In this document: positions 26,266 to 40,600 of the stretch, piece after piece
How the letters are laid out: every line of letters begins with the position of its first letter
Position numbering within the stretch: position 1 is the first letter of the stretch
From: Macquaria australasica
Lineage: Eukaryota; Chordata; Actinopteri; Centrarchiformes; Percichthyidae
Assembly (NCBI GenBank): GCA_005408345.1
Contig: SEMN01000120.1
Span: 124,001-188,000, forward strand
DNA: 64,000 nt
Direction: 5' to 3'
Program-made: the position numbers and the translations under genes
Notes under the pieces: generated by a model
Told to the model about the DNA's origin: nothing
What the model saw: the letters and a program-made list of their open reading frames with translations, nothing else
Database searches by the model: none

Positions 26266-26904
26266 GTCTGAGGACAGATAGGGAATAAGCATCACTACAG
26301 AACTTGAGAGGCAGCCATACTTTTCCTCCATCCCACTCTACACTGCTGCAAAAAATAGTTCATGCTGAAATGGTACTACATACTTTAGAGGGTTCCTGGA
26401 CCCCTACAGATTAGACTGAAAAAGCCAGTGTGGTGTAAAAGAAAGGTCTCTTACTCGTGCAGTTTTTACTATTTCATGCTGATTAATAACATGACATATA
26501 CCACTAAATAACCCTTAAAGAACTCTACAGGGGGTTTTTTTACCTTGAAGACATGGAAGATTTGTATTTTAGGTCAGTTTCTAATTGGTCAAAGCACGAA
26601 CCCCTGCATATTTTTAGCTCAGCCCACTTTCTTGGTGTCCGAAATTGTTTCCCCTCTTGCTTGCTGCCTGCCTCCCTCACTCCTCCTCACCCCCCTCGCC
26701 CCTGTGTGCCGTGCGCCAGATTGAGTTCAGCCCCTTCGGCTGGAGGCTCGGGTTTATCTGGAACCAAAGAGAAAGCCATTCAGGAGCCGCGCGCCGTGAG
26801 GTGAAGGAAAGCTGCGGACGCTGGGGGGGAGCGAGAGAGGACCGGGAACCGGGGATTTCACCTTTTCCGCATAAACTCTGGTTTGTGAGGGCGAGCGGGG
26901 AGCC

Positions 26905-29900
26905 ATGGCGGTGTTCTCTGCTCTTTGGGTGCTCTTACTGTGCCAGCTTTTGACATCATCCTCAGCCCAGGTAAGAGTTATCAAGTCCCGCATCCCTCCT
27001 TTCACTTAGCCGCCTGCATCATGTATTTATGGTGGTGTGTGTGTTTTTGCTGGTAGCGTTTGATTTATATTCCTAACTTAGGATATTGCAAAAAGGTAAT
27101 GAGACCTGCGGATCCACCTATTGATAATAAATGCTATCCATTGTGTTGATGATGGTGGATGATGACAGTCGCTCCCCATTACAGCTGCTTTAGGCCTGAC
27201 CTGCATGCTCTCCACCCTAAAATCTGATGCTTCCTCTGAATATTTTTTCCACTCGAATGCTCTTTATTCCTCTCGTGCAATTATCATTGACTGGACGTGG
27301 GTGGTATTTTGTCTCTCTGGTTCTGTAGGCCTATTTTTACTCTCCCGTGTCAGCCTGATTGTGTGCAGGTGGCTGTGTCTCTCGCACTATTTGGTGAAGT
27401 TGGGGTTATGTTTTCCCTGAACCTGTGGAATGCACGGATTGGAGATCAGTGCCACAGCGCACAAAGCCGCCTCTGTTCATTCAGGCTCCCTGGCTGAGTC
27501 GAACGCAGGAGCTCATTTGGAAAGTCCTCAGTGAAATCAGTTTATTATATGATATTTGTGTTTTCATATAAATCTAGTTTAGCCGTCCTCTTGTGCGTAT
27601 TAGGGGAGATTTAAAGCGTCTTTATGCGCGCCTGTTTACATCATAGTTTTCATGCTGTGCAGTTTTATGTCTAGTTACATCTTTAGAATTAGGCTGAAAT
27701 ATTTAATTTCGTTAATGTTTTCTTGAGTACAATTTTGCTACTTTTATTATTGATTATCATACTGTTGATGCCTGTTGATGTTGAAACATTTATCACTTTC
27801 TATTGTATTCAATTCCTATCAAACCACAACCTACATGTATACAGTATTTGTGGTCTCGAAGGAACTGTGGATGCATAATATCACTCAGGGAGAAATGCCT
27901 GATTTTGATGAATTTTATGTTGCAGAGGCCGGGCCCCAGAGGAGCTCCTGGGCCACCAGGACCCCCAGGGCCACTGGGAAGGGATGGCACTGATGTGAGT
28001 TGACCAGACTCCAGCATTTTCTTTTCTTAAAACTAATGTGCCCTCTATCTTTTGCTTATTTTAGATTTAACCAACTCCAGTGAGTAGTAGAGTTTCCCTT
28101 TCTGTGAGTTATTATTTCTCTCATCTTTTAAGAAAAATGGGGAGTCAAGTTGCAGATCAATATCACCAAAAATTGGAATAATATTTTTACATTTGTGCCA
28201 CAGCCTCCATAGTGATAGTTTGTTCAGTGGACAGCTCAGTGGCTTCACATCTTTTTCATGTTGTATTTCAAAATCGAAATCCAACTCAGTTACCTTTGGT
28301 AGACAGTGTTTTCTTTGTGCATAAATGTGGCTGAAATGTTTCTAGATGTTAGTTTTTATCACATTGACTCCTCCCAAAGCCCCTCCTACAAGTATGAAAT
28401 CATAATCATGGATGTCAGGTAGGCAGGGTTTAAGCATGTGTCTACTAAACTGAGTTATGTGGGTGAAAAACTGTCTGGTTAATTATCCTTTCGTATTAAA
28501 TGGCTTGTACTTCTTCTTTAGTTGGCCATATTAACTCAGTATAGTATCAGTCAGCCTGATATGTGTGGATTTCCTTTATCTTATCTCAATAAATGTGGAA
28601 AATGCAAGAACAAGCCACTGAAATTTAAGCCACCAGACTCGTTACTGTTTAAGGAGTTTTGCTGGTATGTAGGATAGGATGTTATGGTAAAAATATGAGT
28701 AAAATTTGATGTGATCAGAGTTTATTTGCACAAGTTATAAGAGGAAATTGGATTATGGGGAAGCCAAGTAAAAAGAAGAACTTTGGTAACATGGTGACAT
28801 ACTTCGTTAACCCCTTTAAATTTATATTTCCTTTATATTTATGTATTTGATTTTTGTCAAACTTTTCTGTTATATGAGAAAATGTTGGATATCAATGTCA
28901 GGAATATCTATTTTTTTAGTTGCGATTATTTTTGTGACTCCAGTAAAGTTTAGGCAGACAGAGGGCCCATTCATACATTCCCCAACCCTGTGAGACCATC
29001 TAGAGTTTCACCTCACACCTCCTCCCTGCACCTTCAGCCCCCCCCTGTACAAACCAAACTGAAGCTTTTATCATGTGACCAGTCAGCATCGGGTCAGTTT
29101 AGTGATGTTTGTTCTTCCCCACTGCAGAAGCTAAACATCATATCCTATATACTGAAGCAGGCCAGAGACTGTGGTCACTAGAAGTATTTGGGCCTGGTGT
29201 GGCAGTGTACAACAAATGAACAAAAAAATGAATAAGATGCATGTTTTTGTCTGGCTATATTACTTTTTCTTTCTCATTAACAGGGTAAACCTGGACCTGC
29301 TGGACTGTCAGGGAAATCAGTAAGTATTCCATCAAGTCAAGTCAGTTTTATTTAGGGACTGTTTGAAAATTATTGGGGTGGTGATGGAGGCGGAACACAG
29401 GCAAGGCCAGTGTTGTAAATGTTTTCTTTGAATGTTTCCTCCTCTTGACTTAAAAAAAAGAACTGCAACACCCTTCCCACAACATGTCAAAATAATATAA
29501 CAGTGTTACAACTTGTTTAACCGTGTACTCCAATTTTAGACCATAAAGTCTTAATGTAACTTCTAATGTGCGCCACCGATGTACACGTTAATAAAACCCT
29601 GATGCAGAGACAGAACTGTTATCCTCTGCGCATGACAAAGTACATATTAATGAACCATGGCGCAATTGAAAGTTGTTGTTTTTTTATGTAAATGTTTTGT
29701 AGCTATTAACTATATTTTAAAGGAAGCCTGAAATAAAATATAAACTTAGGATGAGAAAAAAAAGACCATCCCCTGCTCTCCCAAAAAAGTCAGACTACTC
29801 TACATTAAGCCAAAAGTAAAATTACAATACACTCCCCTTTTCTGACTCCTTCTCCCTCCTAATAATTTTCATATAGTCCCTTATATAGCCCAAAATCACA

Positions 29901-32900
29901 AATGTGTCTCAAAGACCTTTACAGTTGTTTTGTGTTAGCTGCATTTCATGATGTTCAGATAAAATAAGTACTTGTGCACTACTTCATAAATCTCTTGTCT
30001 GTGTAGGGTCCAAAAGGGAAAGCAGGAATACCAGGCTTTCCAGGAAAACCAGGCCTGCCAGGACTTCCAGGGGTGGACGTACGTGTCCAATAAACACACA
30101 CGGACAATTCTTATACCAACATCAACACACCACCTTTGTCTTTGTCAAGGGATGTCAGGAATCAGTGCCTAAATAGAGTTCCTGCTGTGAAATTAAAATT
30201 TTTATTATTATTATTGACAATGTTTAAAATAACAGCAAAGCATGAGGTACTGATGTACAGCTGAATGATGTACTTTCTCTTCAGGGTTTGACAGGCCCTG
30301 ATGGTCCCGCTGGGAAGGATGGACCCCCAGGGGATGCAGTAAGTGTGTCTTAGTCTTTTGATCTTTCTGGGATCTGCTTAAAGATGCACCCAATTGAATT
30401 TTATGACCTTCTCTACTTCAGACTGCCCCCACATTAATCAAACAGTTGAAGTCAGCCACTAGCGAGACACACAAACACATAAGTATGCAAAACACGTGCA
30501 TGATGATTGGGTGGAGTTCTTCAGGAGGGTCTAACAGGGACACAGCCTGTGTTTCCTCTGTCAGCCTGGATTTGTCAAGCCGGCTCAGCCTCTTGGTGGG
30601 AATATTTTTAATGAGCGATCAGAATCGGCTTTATTTCTGCTGCTTCCCTAATCCGGCCCGGAATGCGCACTGTTTCCCACCAATCTGTGAGACTGTAGGG
30701 GACGATGATCTGTTTCCCTGATGCTGAGGGAAACGGGTATTATCCTCAGAGAGATACAAGACAAGACATGATTACAACACATGTGGCATCAAACTACATC
30801 TGCACTGCTACCTCTTATGATTAAACAGGGTTAGTTTACTTTTACTTCCCACATTGAATATAAGATATGAGAGAATGAAGACTGAGGGACCTCCGCTGTG
30901 AGGCTGCAAATTCACTGTCAAGACAGATAACCCCCCCACCCCCACCCCACCCCCCACCCAATTCAACTAATTAGCCAACCTAATGAGGAAGCTTGCGTCA
31001 ACCAATGTCCCTAATTACTCGGATTACTACACTGTCATGGCTGGTTCATAGTGCTGAAGAGTCGTGCAAAAACAACCAAGATCAAACCGGTGGAGTTTGA
31101 GACCGAGCATATAAGCTAGTGTACGGCAGTATATTAGCTCACTAAACAAGATACGCAGTAATCAGCTGACAGTAATTATGAGTGTCCATTTTCACAACAC
31201 AGCTTTTTCTCTCATTTTAGGCTTAGTATTATATTCATAGGTAATTTTCAGCTACCTCACATCTGTTTGTTTCTGATTTGCATGCCAGTATACCCTGTTG
31301 TCTAGTTTGCAGACTGAGGAATGCAAGTAAGTAAATAAGTAACATCACTGCGTTAGGCCTGTTTATTTGGAGTCTTTTGTCCTCTCAGATAACGCAAATA
31401 CAGCTGTGAGGGAGGTAAAGAAAGAGTTAAGAGAAGGGGGAGGAGAAATGATCATGCAGGATTAGTAAGGAAAGAAGAAGGGGCATCACAAGAAACCACA
31501 GTTTGATCTTTTATTCATGGAACAAGCTTGTAGGAGTCATTTTTTTACTGACACAAATAATGGATGAAACATGTAAACAAATAGAAGTTAGTGAAGAGGA
31601 AGACATACATGGAACTAGCATCTCAGACCAAAAATACTTGTTACTGTGTCCTTCACAGCTAACAATACTAAGTATATGAATTGTTGTTTTTTATTGTACA
31701 GATAACCAAACTACATACGCAATCAGAAAAAAGTATATAAATGATCATTTTAATTTATTGCAATAATTTCCAAGATCCAGAAATTCTTTCCTCTCAGTAA
31801 CTTATTAAATTAGTTGCAAAGTATATCTTCCACTGTCTCATGACCTACAGCAGAAAAAGTCTTCTAAATCCAAATTACTACATATCAGCTTTGATTTCCT
31901 TTTTTTAAATACTGCTTTTGTGGCATCTTTATTAACCATCAGCAGTAGAGACTGAAAGGAAACACTGGCAACACCTTTTTTGAAGGTATTTATAGGATAT
32001 AAAATGAATTCATATATAGCAACAGCACTCCTTGTCACTTATTGTGTCTAGCTGGAATGCACACTTACACATTCATTCACAAAGCCTCTTAGTAACCACC
32101 CTTACAATAACTTACAAGAGCTGTTGAGTGGCAGCCCCCATTAGTAGGCTAAAACCATGCAGAGCAAGGTTTAAATTTGAATCTGTTAATATAGTTTGAA
32201 TTGTAAACACTCCATGTACTCTTTACAACATAGAAAGGGATACAGCTGCTCATTATTGTGCATTTTTTAATTAACAAGCCCAAAATTTCATAGAACTATG
32301 AGGGAAAAAAGAAACATTTCTATTATGTTCAAAGCGTTCATACGTAGGTCTCAAGATTTCTTTTGCACTATTTACGATTATGTCCTAGAGGTTGATTGTG
32401 TTGATTGCTCTCCACAGGGTGAATCTGGACCTCCTGGGCCACCTGGATCTCCTGTAAGTACCCCCACATACTAAGTAACACGTAAGAAGCATCACACAGG
32501 TACACAGCAGTCTTGTGTGTAACCACTTCACTCTGACCACTGTTACATTGACCATATTAGCCTAAAAGACTACGGCTTTATTGTATATAACATCTTATCC
32601 CTACACCAATCATTTCAGCATTGCATAATTTCATGCTAAGAGAATTAAGTTCTGTAATTCTGCTCCTGTAAAATCAGGGCTATAAGTCAACTCTAATCAG
32701 ACTTGGGTTGCCCTCAGTTAACGCTTTGGAAAGCAGCAGTGTCACATATTGTCTCAGGAATACTCAGATTATAGTTTGCTCGGATCTAACTGGACAGCAA
32801 AAGTGCGTATCCACCTTACAGCAGCAACCTGGGACAAACATTCAAAGCGGATTTAACGCAGTAATACATCTCGTGGTGGATATTGATGTTGTGAGTAAAT

Positions 32901-34636
32901 CTAATCATTCCCTCGGTGTTTGTGACTTAATTTGCCTTCCTGTGTCTTCCGTAGGGCAGAGGGAGACCAGGAGCTCCAGTGAGTACACAGCACTGTCTTT
33001 TTATATCATTTTTAAGTGCAGAAAGACGGACATTGTGACGTATTTGCATAATTATTACACATCACTATAGCTTGTCAGCATCCCTGTTTGCATCCTGCTT
33101 GTGCATGTTACACAATGTTGTAGCCCTGATTGTGTGCTACGTCTACACATGTACTCTGATGTCTTGCACACACCCAGTGTCTTTTGTTTCCAGGGACTAC
33201 CTGGAACCAACGGGTTGCCAGGCGGAGTTGGACCCCAGGGTCCAGCGGTGAGTATCTGTCTGATCTCCCCAATTACACTTCCTGTCATCGTCATGGAAGA
33301 GTTACATCCTCTGATTCGGAATGAGATAGTCAGATAATTCTTGTTATCTCTTCTTTTTTATTCTATGCTTGATTCAATACCCAGTTAGCCACAGAAAACT
33401 GTCAGATTATCATCCAGTTCATTTATTTGGCTAAATAGAGAATGGCAGTGAGATTAATACACGGGCTTCTGCAGCAGAAACAGTAGAGCTGATACTGATT
33501 GAGATGCAGCAGTTTTTGTTTTTTTTTAACTCACAGCTCTGCTGAAATCAACCAGTACAACACTGCCCTAAATTCCTATATAATGTAGCAGGACCAGGAG
33601 GATAAGAATAACCACTGGAGAGGAAGGGCACTTTAGTATGTGGACTGGCCTAGTGTTTCTACTGGGTCACACTTTATTTGGATTATCCAGTGCTCATACT
33701 CAGCTTATATGTAATTAAAAGCTCATTCAGTTTCAGTAGACCCTACAGTATTGTTAGCAGCAATGTGAAGATATTTTATTGAGATTGGGGTTAGCATTAA
33801 AAATACAGTTTGAGTCAGTATAAGGATTGTTGTCAGGCTAATGTGTCTACAGAGATGCAGCAAGGAAATTAAGTATTATTGAACATCTGGTTTTTACCAC
33901 TTTTAGGTGAGTTGTAAATTGAGTTATTACAGATCCCCTCCACATGTTTTAAGACATATCAGAATAATCTGCTAGGAATAATAATTTGTGTCTGATATGG
34001 TTGTCCACAAAAAAAGTTCTATTACCTTGTTGAAAGTTCTTCTACTCCTTCTCCCTCGTTGAGGAATCCAAAATCGTTGAATATGCACGCATTTTTTGAT
34101 TCAAAAGTTTAACTAACAAGATGTCTCCTACTTCACTGAAATGTCTCAGTGTATGTGTGCTGGATGTTTGAAGTTTCCACATCACACTTGTTTAAGTTGC
34201 ATATTAGACTAAACTAATTGTGATGTCACTAAATCATGCTCGTCGGTACACGTCTTAAACTTGGATTTAAGGTGAGCACAGAGACATTTTCCATCTTCCA
34301 TAGAGTCATTTGAAAACAGTCATCAAGTGTCAAACTCTGCACAATGAAGGTCAAACAGCCAAGTGAAGTGACAATAAGCATATTATATATTTTTTTGAGT
34401 AAAGGGGGACTTTAAGTGTTACTCTTCCCTCAGGGAAAACCACAACTAACTGTGACCAGATGACTTCATTTAGCTGAGATGTTGCAGATTCACTCTACCT
34501 TTGATACAATCAAGAAAAAATATATCTATCACTGAGATGCTGAAGATGCTACTAATCTTGGTGCTATCTATCCGTTTCTCAGGGTGCTGAGGGTCTTCCA
34601 GGACTTCCTGGACCTGCTGGCCCTGATGGACCACCA
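26905..34636 (+). CDS. col9a3: col9a3 exons 1-9: signal peptide and COL3 domain
   Basis: Exons: 26905-26970, 27926-27994, 29284-29319, 30007-30078, 30285-30338, 32418-32453, 32955-32978, 33194-33247, 34583-34636. Exon 1 is the signal peptide alone. Exons 2-9 encode Gly-X-Y triplets of COL3. Exon 7 is only 24 bp (GRGRPGAP) and contains a one-residue break in the triplet pattern. Introns here are the longest of the gene: about 955, 1289, 687 and 2079 bases among the first five. Confidence 0.95.
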
Positions 34637-37600
34637 GTAAGTTGCAGTTACAAACACAAATACACTGTATTTTTCCACTGCCACCCGGTGGATCTCATGT
34701 TGAATGTCTGTGAAGTCAGATGCAAATGCACTGAACCAGGAGTGTATTAACATTAACATTAATATAACATCTCTTAATGTGCTGTGTGTTGTCACTTCTC
34801 CTTCTGTCAGGGTCTTCCTGGTACTCTTCATGATCTCAGCGGTGACCTTCTGGTAAGTTTTCAATCATGCACCTGTGAGAGCAGCGTAAACTGAAGATGC
34901 GTCCCCTGCTCACGGTGAGTGTAGAGTCCTCAGTGTTTTGTCTCTGTCCTCTGCAGTGTCCTGCAATCTGCCCCCCTGGTCCCCCTGGTCCTCCTGGGAT
35001 GCCAGGATTCAAGGTAAATATAGTTTCTGTCACTGTTCTTTTTTTATAATTGGTTTGAATTATATGCTGCTCAATATGTCTGTGAGAATATACACAACTC
35101 AGGTCACTCTGCAACCTCACAATGCATTTCCTTGTGTTTGCATTCAACTCTGTGTATTTTTGCTCATGTAGGGTCACACGGGGCATAAAGGAGACAAGGG
35201 AGAGCCTGGAAAAGATGGAGAGAAGGTGAGTTTTTTTATGTGACATAGATATTTTGGCTGCTGTCAGTGATATAATGTAGCTAATGAGGTTACAGAGTAG
35301 AATGAACATATTATGTGCAAAATATTGGCTTTATTGAGTACAAGTGCTCGTCTTTCTGTGATCTGGTGTTTTGTTGCCGTCCTAAGTGTCCTGTTCTGTC
35401 TCTAGGGTGACGCTGGTCCACCTGGCCCACCAGGTATTCCTGGGACTGTGGGTCTGCAGGTGAGTTACATAAAGATTATTCAGAACTTCAGTTATTTTTC
35501 CTGTTCTTGTGTTACTTTTCACTTGTTACCTACACATACGGTTTTTACCATTAGCATATTTAGTACAGCATATCCAGGCAATGTTTTAAAGTGCCTTCAC
35601 AATGCTCTAATGCTGTGTTTCAGGGCCCACGTGGTCTCAGAGGTTTACAAGGTCCAATGGGATCTGTAGGAGACAGAGTAAGCAACTTTTAGAACATGAT
35701 CACTCCTTCTTTGTTCAGCATCTTATCACTCAAAATGCAGACATTTCAATTTGTGTGTTTACAGTATGTTTCCTTTGACCTCACACTCTGTTTGTCTCTA
35801 TAGGGCCTGCCTGGTTTCAGAGGCAAACCTGGCATTGCCGGCATCATAGGAAAGACAGTGAGTCTCTCTTTGTTTGTAACACACTTGAAATGAAAACAGT
35901 GTTTGGCAGTAGTTCACAGCCAGAATAGATGGCTGGTCCCATCAATGAATAGCTGTGTGTGTTTCATCTGATGTCTCCAGGGTGATGCTGGAGAAAAAGG
36001 ACCACAGGGATTCAAAGGACCCAAAGGAGAAATTGTAAGCAAAATACTTTGATTTGTGACTATTAGCTTCACAAGTACATACTGTATAAGATGTATAAAT
36101 AATGCCCTGATGTGTCTTTCCACAGGGTAAAATTGGTCCCAAAGGAGGTCCTGGGGGAGCAGGACCCAAAGGAGAACCTGTAAGTGCATATCGAAAAAAT
36201 ACTACATTTTTAACATACATCACCTCTCAGAACCATGAGGATCACATGTGATGTCTTTTACAGGGTATTCCTGGCAGAGATGGCAAAGACGGTACACCAG
36301 GATTAGATGGCGAGAAGGTAAATTGCACCTTTTCTTTCTGCATGCACTGGGCTTAAATTAGCCGTGTGTCAACGGCCTGGGTATTGTCTGTGTTGTCTGT
36401 GTTGATAGGGTGATGCTGGACGCCATGGGGTAGTCGGAGAGAAAGGACCAAACGGCCTTCCTGTAAGTATTTTGAAATAGACGTGGGTGTTTCCTGTCTA
36501 ATTGATAATAAAGGGTATTATTTAAATCCTTTATTACCTTGATTCTACAGTCTAAGTAGCAGTTAGATTGTAACACCCACTCTTAGCATCATTCTGCACA
36601 TTCATTTTCTCAAAGTCAGTCTTAAGCACTGTTTGTGATTAGTGGAAATGGTGTGTTAAACTCCTGAAAAAGAAAAACTCAATTGGTATACTGATGAAAA
36701 TGTGTATGCAGAAACTCTCTCAGTGAAGTCATTGTCATGTATTTTCCATTCCAGGGTCTACAAGGAAAGGCTGGTACAAAGGGATCTAAAGGAGAAGTTG
36801 TGAGTATTACAACAAAATAGAAACAGACTGTAACCTTAAAGATTACGACCACGGAGGACAACTTTTATCTTCTCCCCTCTTTTACACAAGGGTGATCCGG
36901 GGAAGGCCGGGGAGACGGGGCCCTCTGGAGAGCCAGGTATTCCTGTATGTATCTGATGGGCTTTTTGTGGGGGGTATTACTGGGTCACAGCCTCTCTGAC
37001 ATGTCACTTAACCACATATGGAACTTTGAACAATGTGGCATCTGGACGCAAAACTTTCCTGACTTGTCCATGCCATGTTTCGTCTCCTCCCTCAGGGTGA
37101 CATTGGTGTCCCAGGAGAGAGGGGGATAGCAGGACCCAGAGGAGTGGCTGTAAGTTAATGCTTACACTATAAACTAAGGCAACGTGTACACGTATCTGTC
37201 TTCAAATTGCTGCACAGTTATGAAAACTTCAAAAGCATATATTACAGGACATTTAAAAATAATCTTTGCCCCATTTAGAAGCCAGGTTATTAGACTTTCT
37301 GCTGCACAGATGGTCATGTGTTGAATTTAACCAATTACAGAATTTAGACTCAGTTTCCAACACTTTAAAGTATATTGTTCTAATAACCAGTGTGGATATT
37401 TGAATGCATGACATGAAAAAGAAATGGAATTAATGGACCCATCTTAAAAGACCACAATGCATAGCAACATACAGCATGAATTTGTTCACAGTGAGATAAA
37501 AGTGGAATAGCAGGGTAATAAACTACTGCCCTTTGAAGTTAATGATATTCTGCTACAAAAGTACTAAGGGTATTGCGGCTGATTCAGTGGCTTGTTAATG

Positions 37601-40600
37601 TGGAGTTTGTTAATAATGAAGGGCCAGTGATGAGAGCAGGTATTCATAAAGGAGGAATTCATAAACAGAGAGGTCTTTGTTTTTCACATCAGACCCTGCG
37701 GCAAGAAAAAAAAAAGAGGATAAAACAGCATAGGAATTAACACACACACTCGCACACTTTTTACGCATCTTTTTGTTTGCTGTTTGTTTTACTACTGGAT
37801 GCTCTTCCTGGTAGGATTACATGACAATGTCTGTTTCCAACAGGGAGGTATTGGACCAGTGGGCAACGCTGGGCCTCTGGGAGTGAAAGGCTTCCAGGTC
37901 AGTTGCATGACATCACCAATCTTTATCAGTTTTTATTTTATTTATTTTTTCAATTATATGTTAACTCACTGGCTGTGTGTGTCATGTACTGCAGGGGGTA
38001 AAAGGAGCCTTGGGGGATCCAGGTCTTCCAGGTCCAACAGGAATCCGTGGAGAGTTTGGTGAAAGGGTGAGTTTGACATGTGTGACAATATTAAATGTGT
38101 CCCAGGACTTAACGTCATCAGGTGAAATCCCTGATAAAGTCTAGGGCTGCTTAAAATGTCTTGTTTTGACCGAAAACACAAAGATATTCAGTTGGCTATC
38201 ATAGTAGAGCAAGAAAACAAGAAAATATTCAGATTAGAGAAGAAGAACCAGATAATTTTGGCTTTTTTTTTTAAATCAATTATCAAAATAGTTGCAGATT
38301 AATTTTCTGTCAATCAGTGAATCACTTAATTGATCGTTCCAGCTCTAATACAGTATGTAAAAAAAAAAACAGGTAAAAGCCCCAAAAACTCAAAAAAATC
38401 TTCATTAAGGGCCAAATTAAAAACATAAAACTTTAAGAAATGTCTCTGCACGCGAGCATATCTCCACACAGACACAGATAGAGCAGAGATATGTAACTAT
38501 CCAGCTGCACTCATGGGAGGGTACAGTACTGTATGTCAATAACCAGGTCCTCCCACCTCAGTCTTAGCGGTATACACTCAAACTGCAGCCAGGAGAGATC
38601 TCAAACACAAAAAGGCCTCCTGTTCAGAATCGGACGACAGAACAAAGCCAGTCTTTATGCTGCTCCTGGTTCCCCTCAACCAGCCCACCTCACTTCCCTT
38701 CATCCCCCCTTCCTTCTGCCACAGCCAGCCGTCCACAAAATGTCTCTACATGGCTCTCATTTATTCTCTCTCTCTCTCTCTCTCTCTCGCTCTCCTTTTT
38801 CAACCCTATAGGGTCCAGTTGGAGCTTCTGGAGCTAAAGGAGACATGGTAAATATTTCTAAGTCAAAGTTCAAGCAGGTCAAGCTTAAATATGACCTGCA
38901 CTGAATGCCTTTTCTGGAACATCTTTTCCCTCAATTATGATGCTGAAACTGTTTTATCAGCCCAAGAGATTATAGAATTTCCTTAGTCAGGTATCACTGT
39001 TCAAACGAAGAGAAAGCACTACAAAAAACAAACTGGAGCTGTGAGATTTAATCAGATAATTCAGATCTTATGTTGTCTCTCTAGGGTGTGGCAGGAAGTG
39101 ATGGTTTACCAGGAGAGAATGGAGAACCTGTAAGTATTTTCTCAATTTTCACTGTTCAATCAGAATCCAATCGCATGCAGTATTAGTGACTCTAGTGACT
39201 CATTACTTTGTTAGCAGTAATTAGTTATACAATTGATCCAACACTCTGCTACCCGACTACCGACTAGGATCAGAAGGAGAAAACACATTACACCTATTTT
39301 AAAATCTTTACATCGGTTTCCGGTCAGTTTCGTATAGATTTTAAATTCTTTTACTTGTTCATAAAGCACTTCATGGTCTTGCACCAGCCCATCTCAGTTT
39401 TTCAGTTGTTCCAAAGTGCAGGACAAAAACTTTATGCTCCGAGCCGTAGGAACAGTCTGCATGAGGATCTGAGAGCAGCTAAAAGTGTTGATATCTTCAA
39501 ATGTAAAGCGTGAAACCTACCTTTTTTTTTTTTTTAGCCTGGCTTTTGATTAGAATGTTTTATGGCAATTATTTAAATTTTATTTAATTATTTATTGTAC
39601 TGTATTGTATTTATGTTGTCGATTTTATTTTTTATTGTCTTTTATCAATTTTATTGGCTTTATTATATCACTTTTATCATTTATTCGAATCTTCCAATTG
39701 CATTAACCTGTATGAAAGGTGCTATACAAATGAAGTTTGAGTGATTGATTGTTTGTAATATTATGTAATGCCAAACCATAGTTTTCACTTATGTTTAAAT
39801 AAACGTGTCCTTATTTTCAGGGTCCTTTTGGCCCAGTTGGACAAAAAGGACAGGTGAGCTACATCAATTTTTTCCATTTACATTTTGTTACTTGTGTGTC
39901 CTCTGACACTTTTGCAGGGGTTCCTATCTCTACATGGACCCACTAAATACAGTAGATGTCCGTCTATTAGCACAGAACATAGTTAGATCAGATGTTGTGT
40001 GTGGGTGTAATTAGCAGCACAAGTTTGTTCCAAACTCCCTCACAAAACATTAAAAACTGGTGCCTAGCTCTGAGCTGTTGCCCACTTGTCAGACTCATTG
40101 CACATGATTCTGCTTCACATTCCAGGTTTAATAGGATTAATTAGAGATAGGTATTGCTGCCTTCGCTTTATTGGCCTGTTCGCTGCTATCGCCACAAGGG
40201 AGAGACGAGTCACATTAAGCTGAAGCACAATTTATGTAATTAGAGACACAGTACTGATGAGGCTCGCTCTCATAGTCTCATTTACTGTTTGCTGTGCTTG
40301 TTGGAGTAATTATCAAGCATCAAGACGCCATATGAATCCGCCCCCGCATTGTCTCAACAGACCCAGTTTGCTCCTTGGTTGGTGTTTAGTCAACGATCCA
40401 ATCAGAGGCTTATGGATGTTTTTAGCTCCAGTTTGGAAGAAATTGATTCCTTCATTTTTGCTAAATATAATGAGTTATTTAACGGATAATTCTTGCTGAT
40501 TGTAGCCGGGGAAGCAGGGTGAACTGGGACCTAAGGGCGTCACAGGTCCACAAGGAGAGCTTGGGGCAAGAGGGCTCCCAGGAAAACAAGGACTAATGGG

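Larger units (their letters stand above)
22983..26904. other. ogfr 3' flank and col9a3 promoter region
   Basis: The left part should hold the ogfr 3' UTR; candidate polyadenylation signals are ATTAAA at 23174-23179 and AATAAA at 23921-23926. Two dispersed elements follow at about 23395 and 25937. From about 26640 to 26904 the sequence turns GC-rich, with pyrimidine-rich tracts and CG dinucleotides, and becomes the 5' UTR of col9a3. No TATA box is evident at a suitable distance. No additional gene is supported. Confidence 0.5.

Noticed and set aside
26553..26953. Plus-strand open frames of 83 and 102 codons before col9a3
   Set aside because: They cover the GC-rich 5' UTR and overlap the signal-peptide exon in another frame. 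The signal peptide followed by a phase-0 donor fixes the correct frame.
32708..33070. A 120-codon open frame spanning col9a3 exon 7
   Set aside because: It reads through intron sequence. The 24-bp exon 7 inside it is used in the collagen frame.
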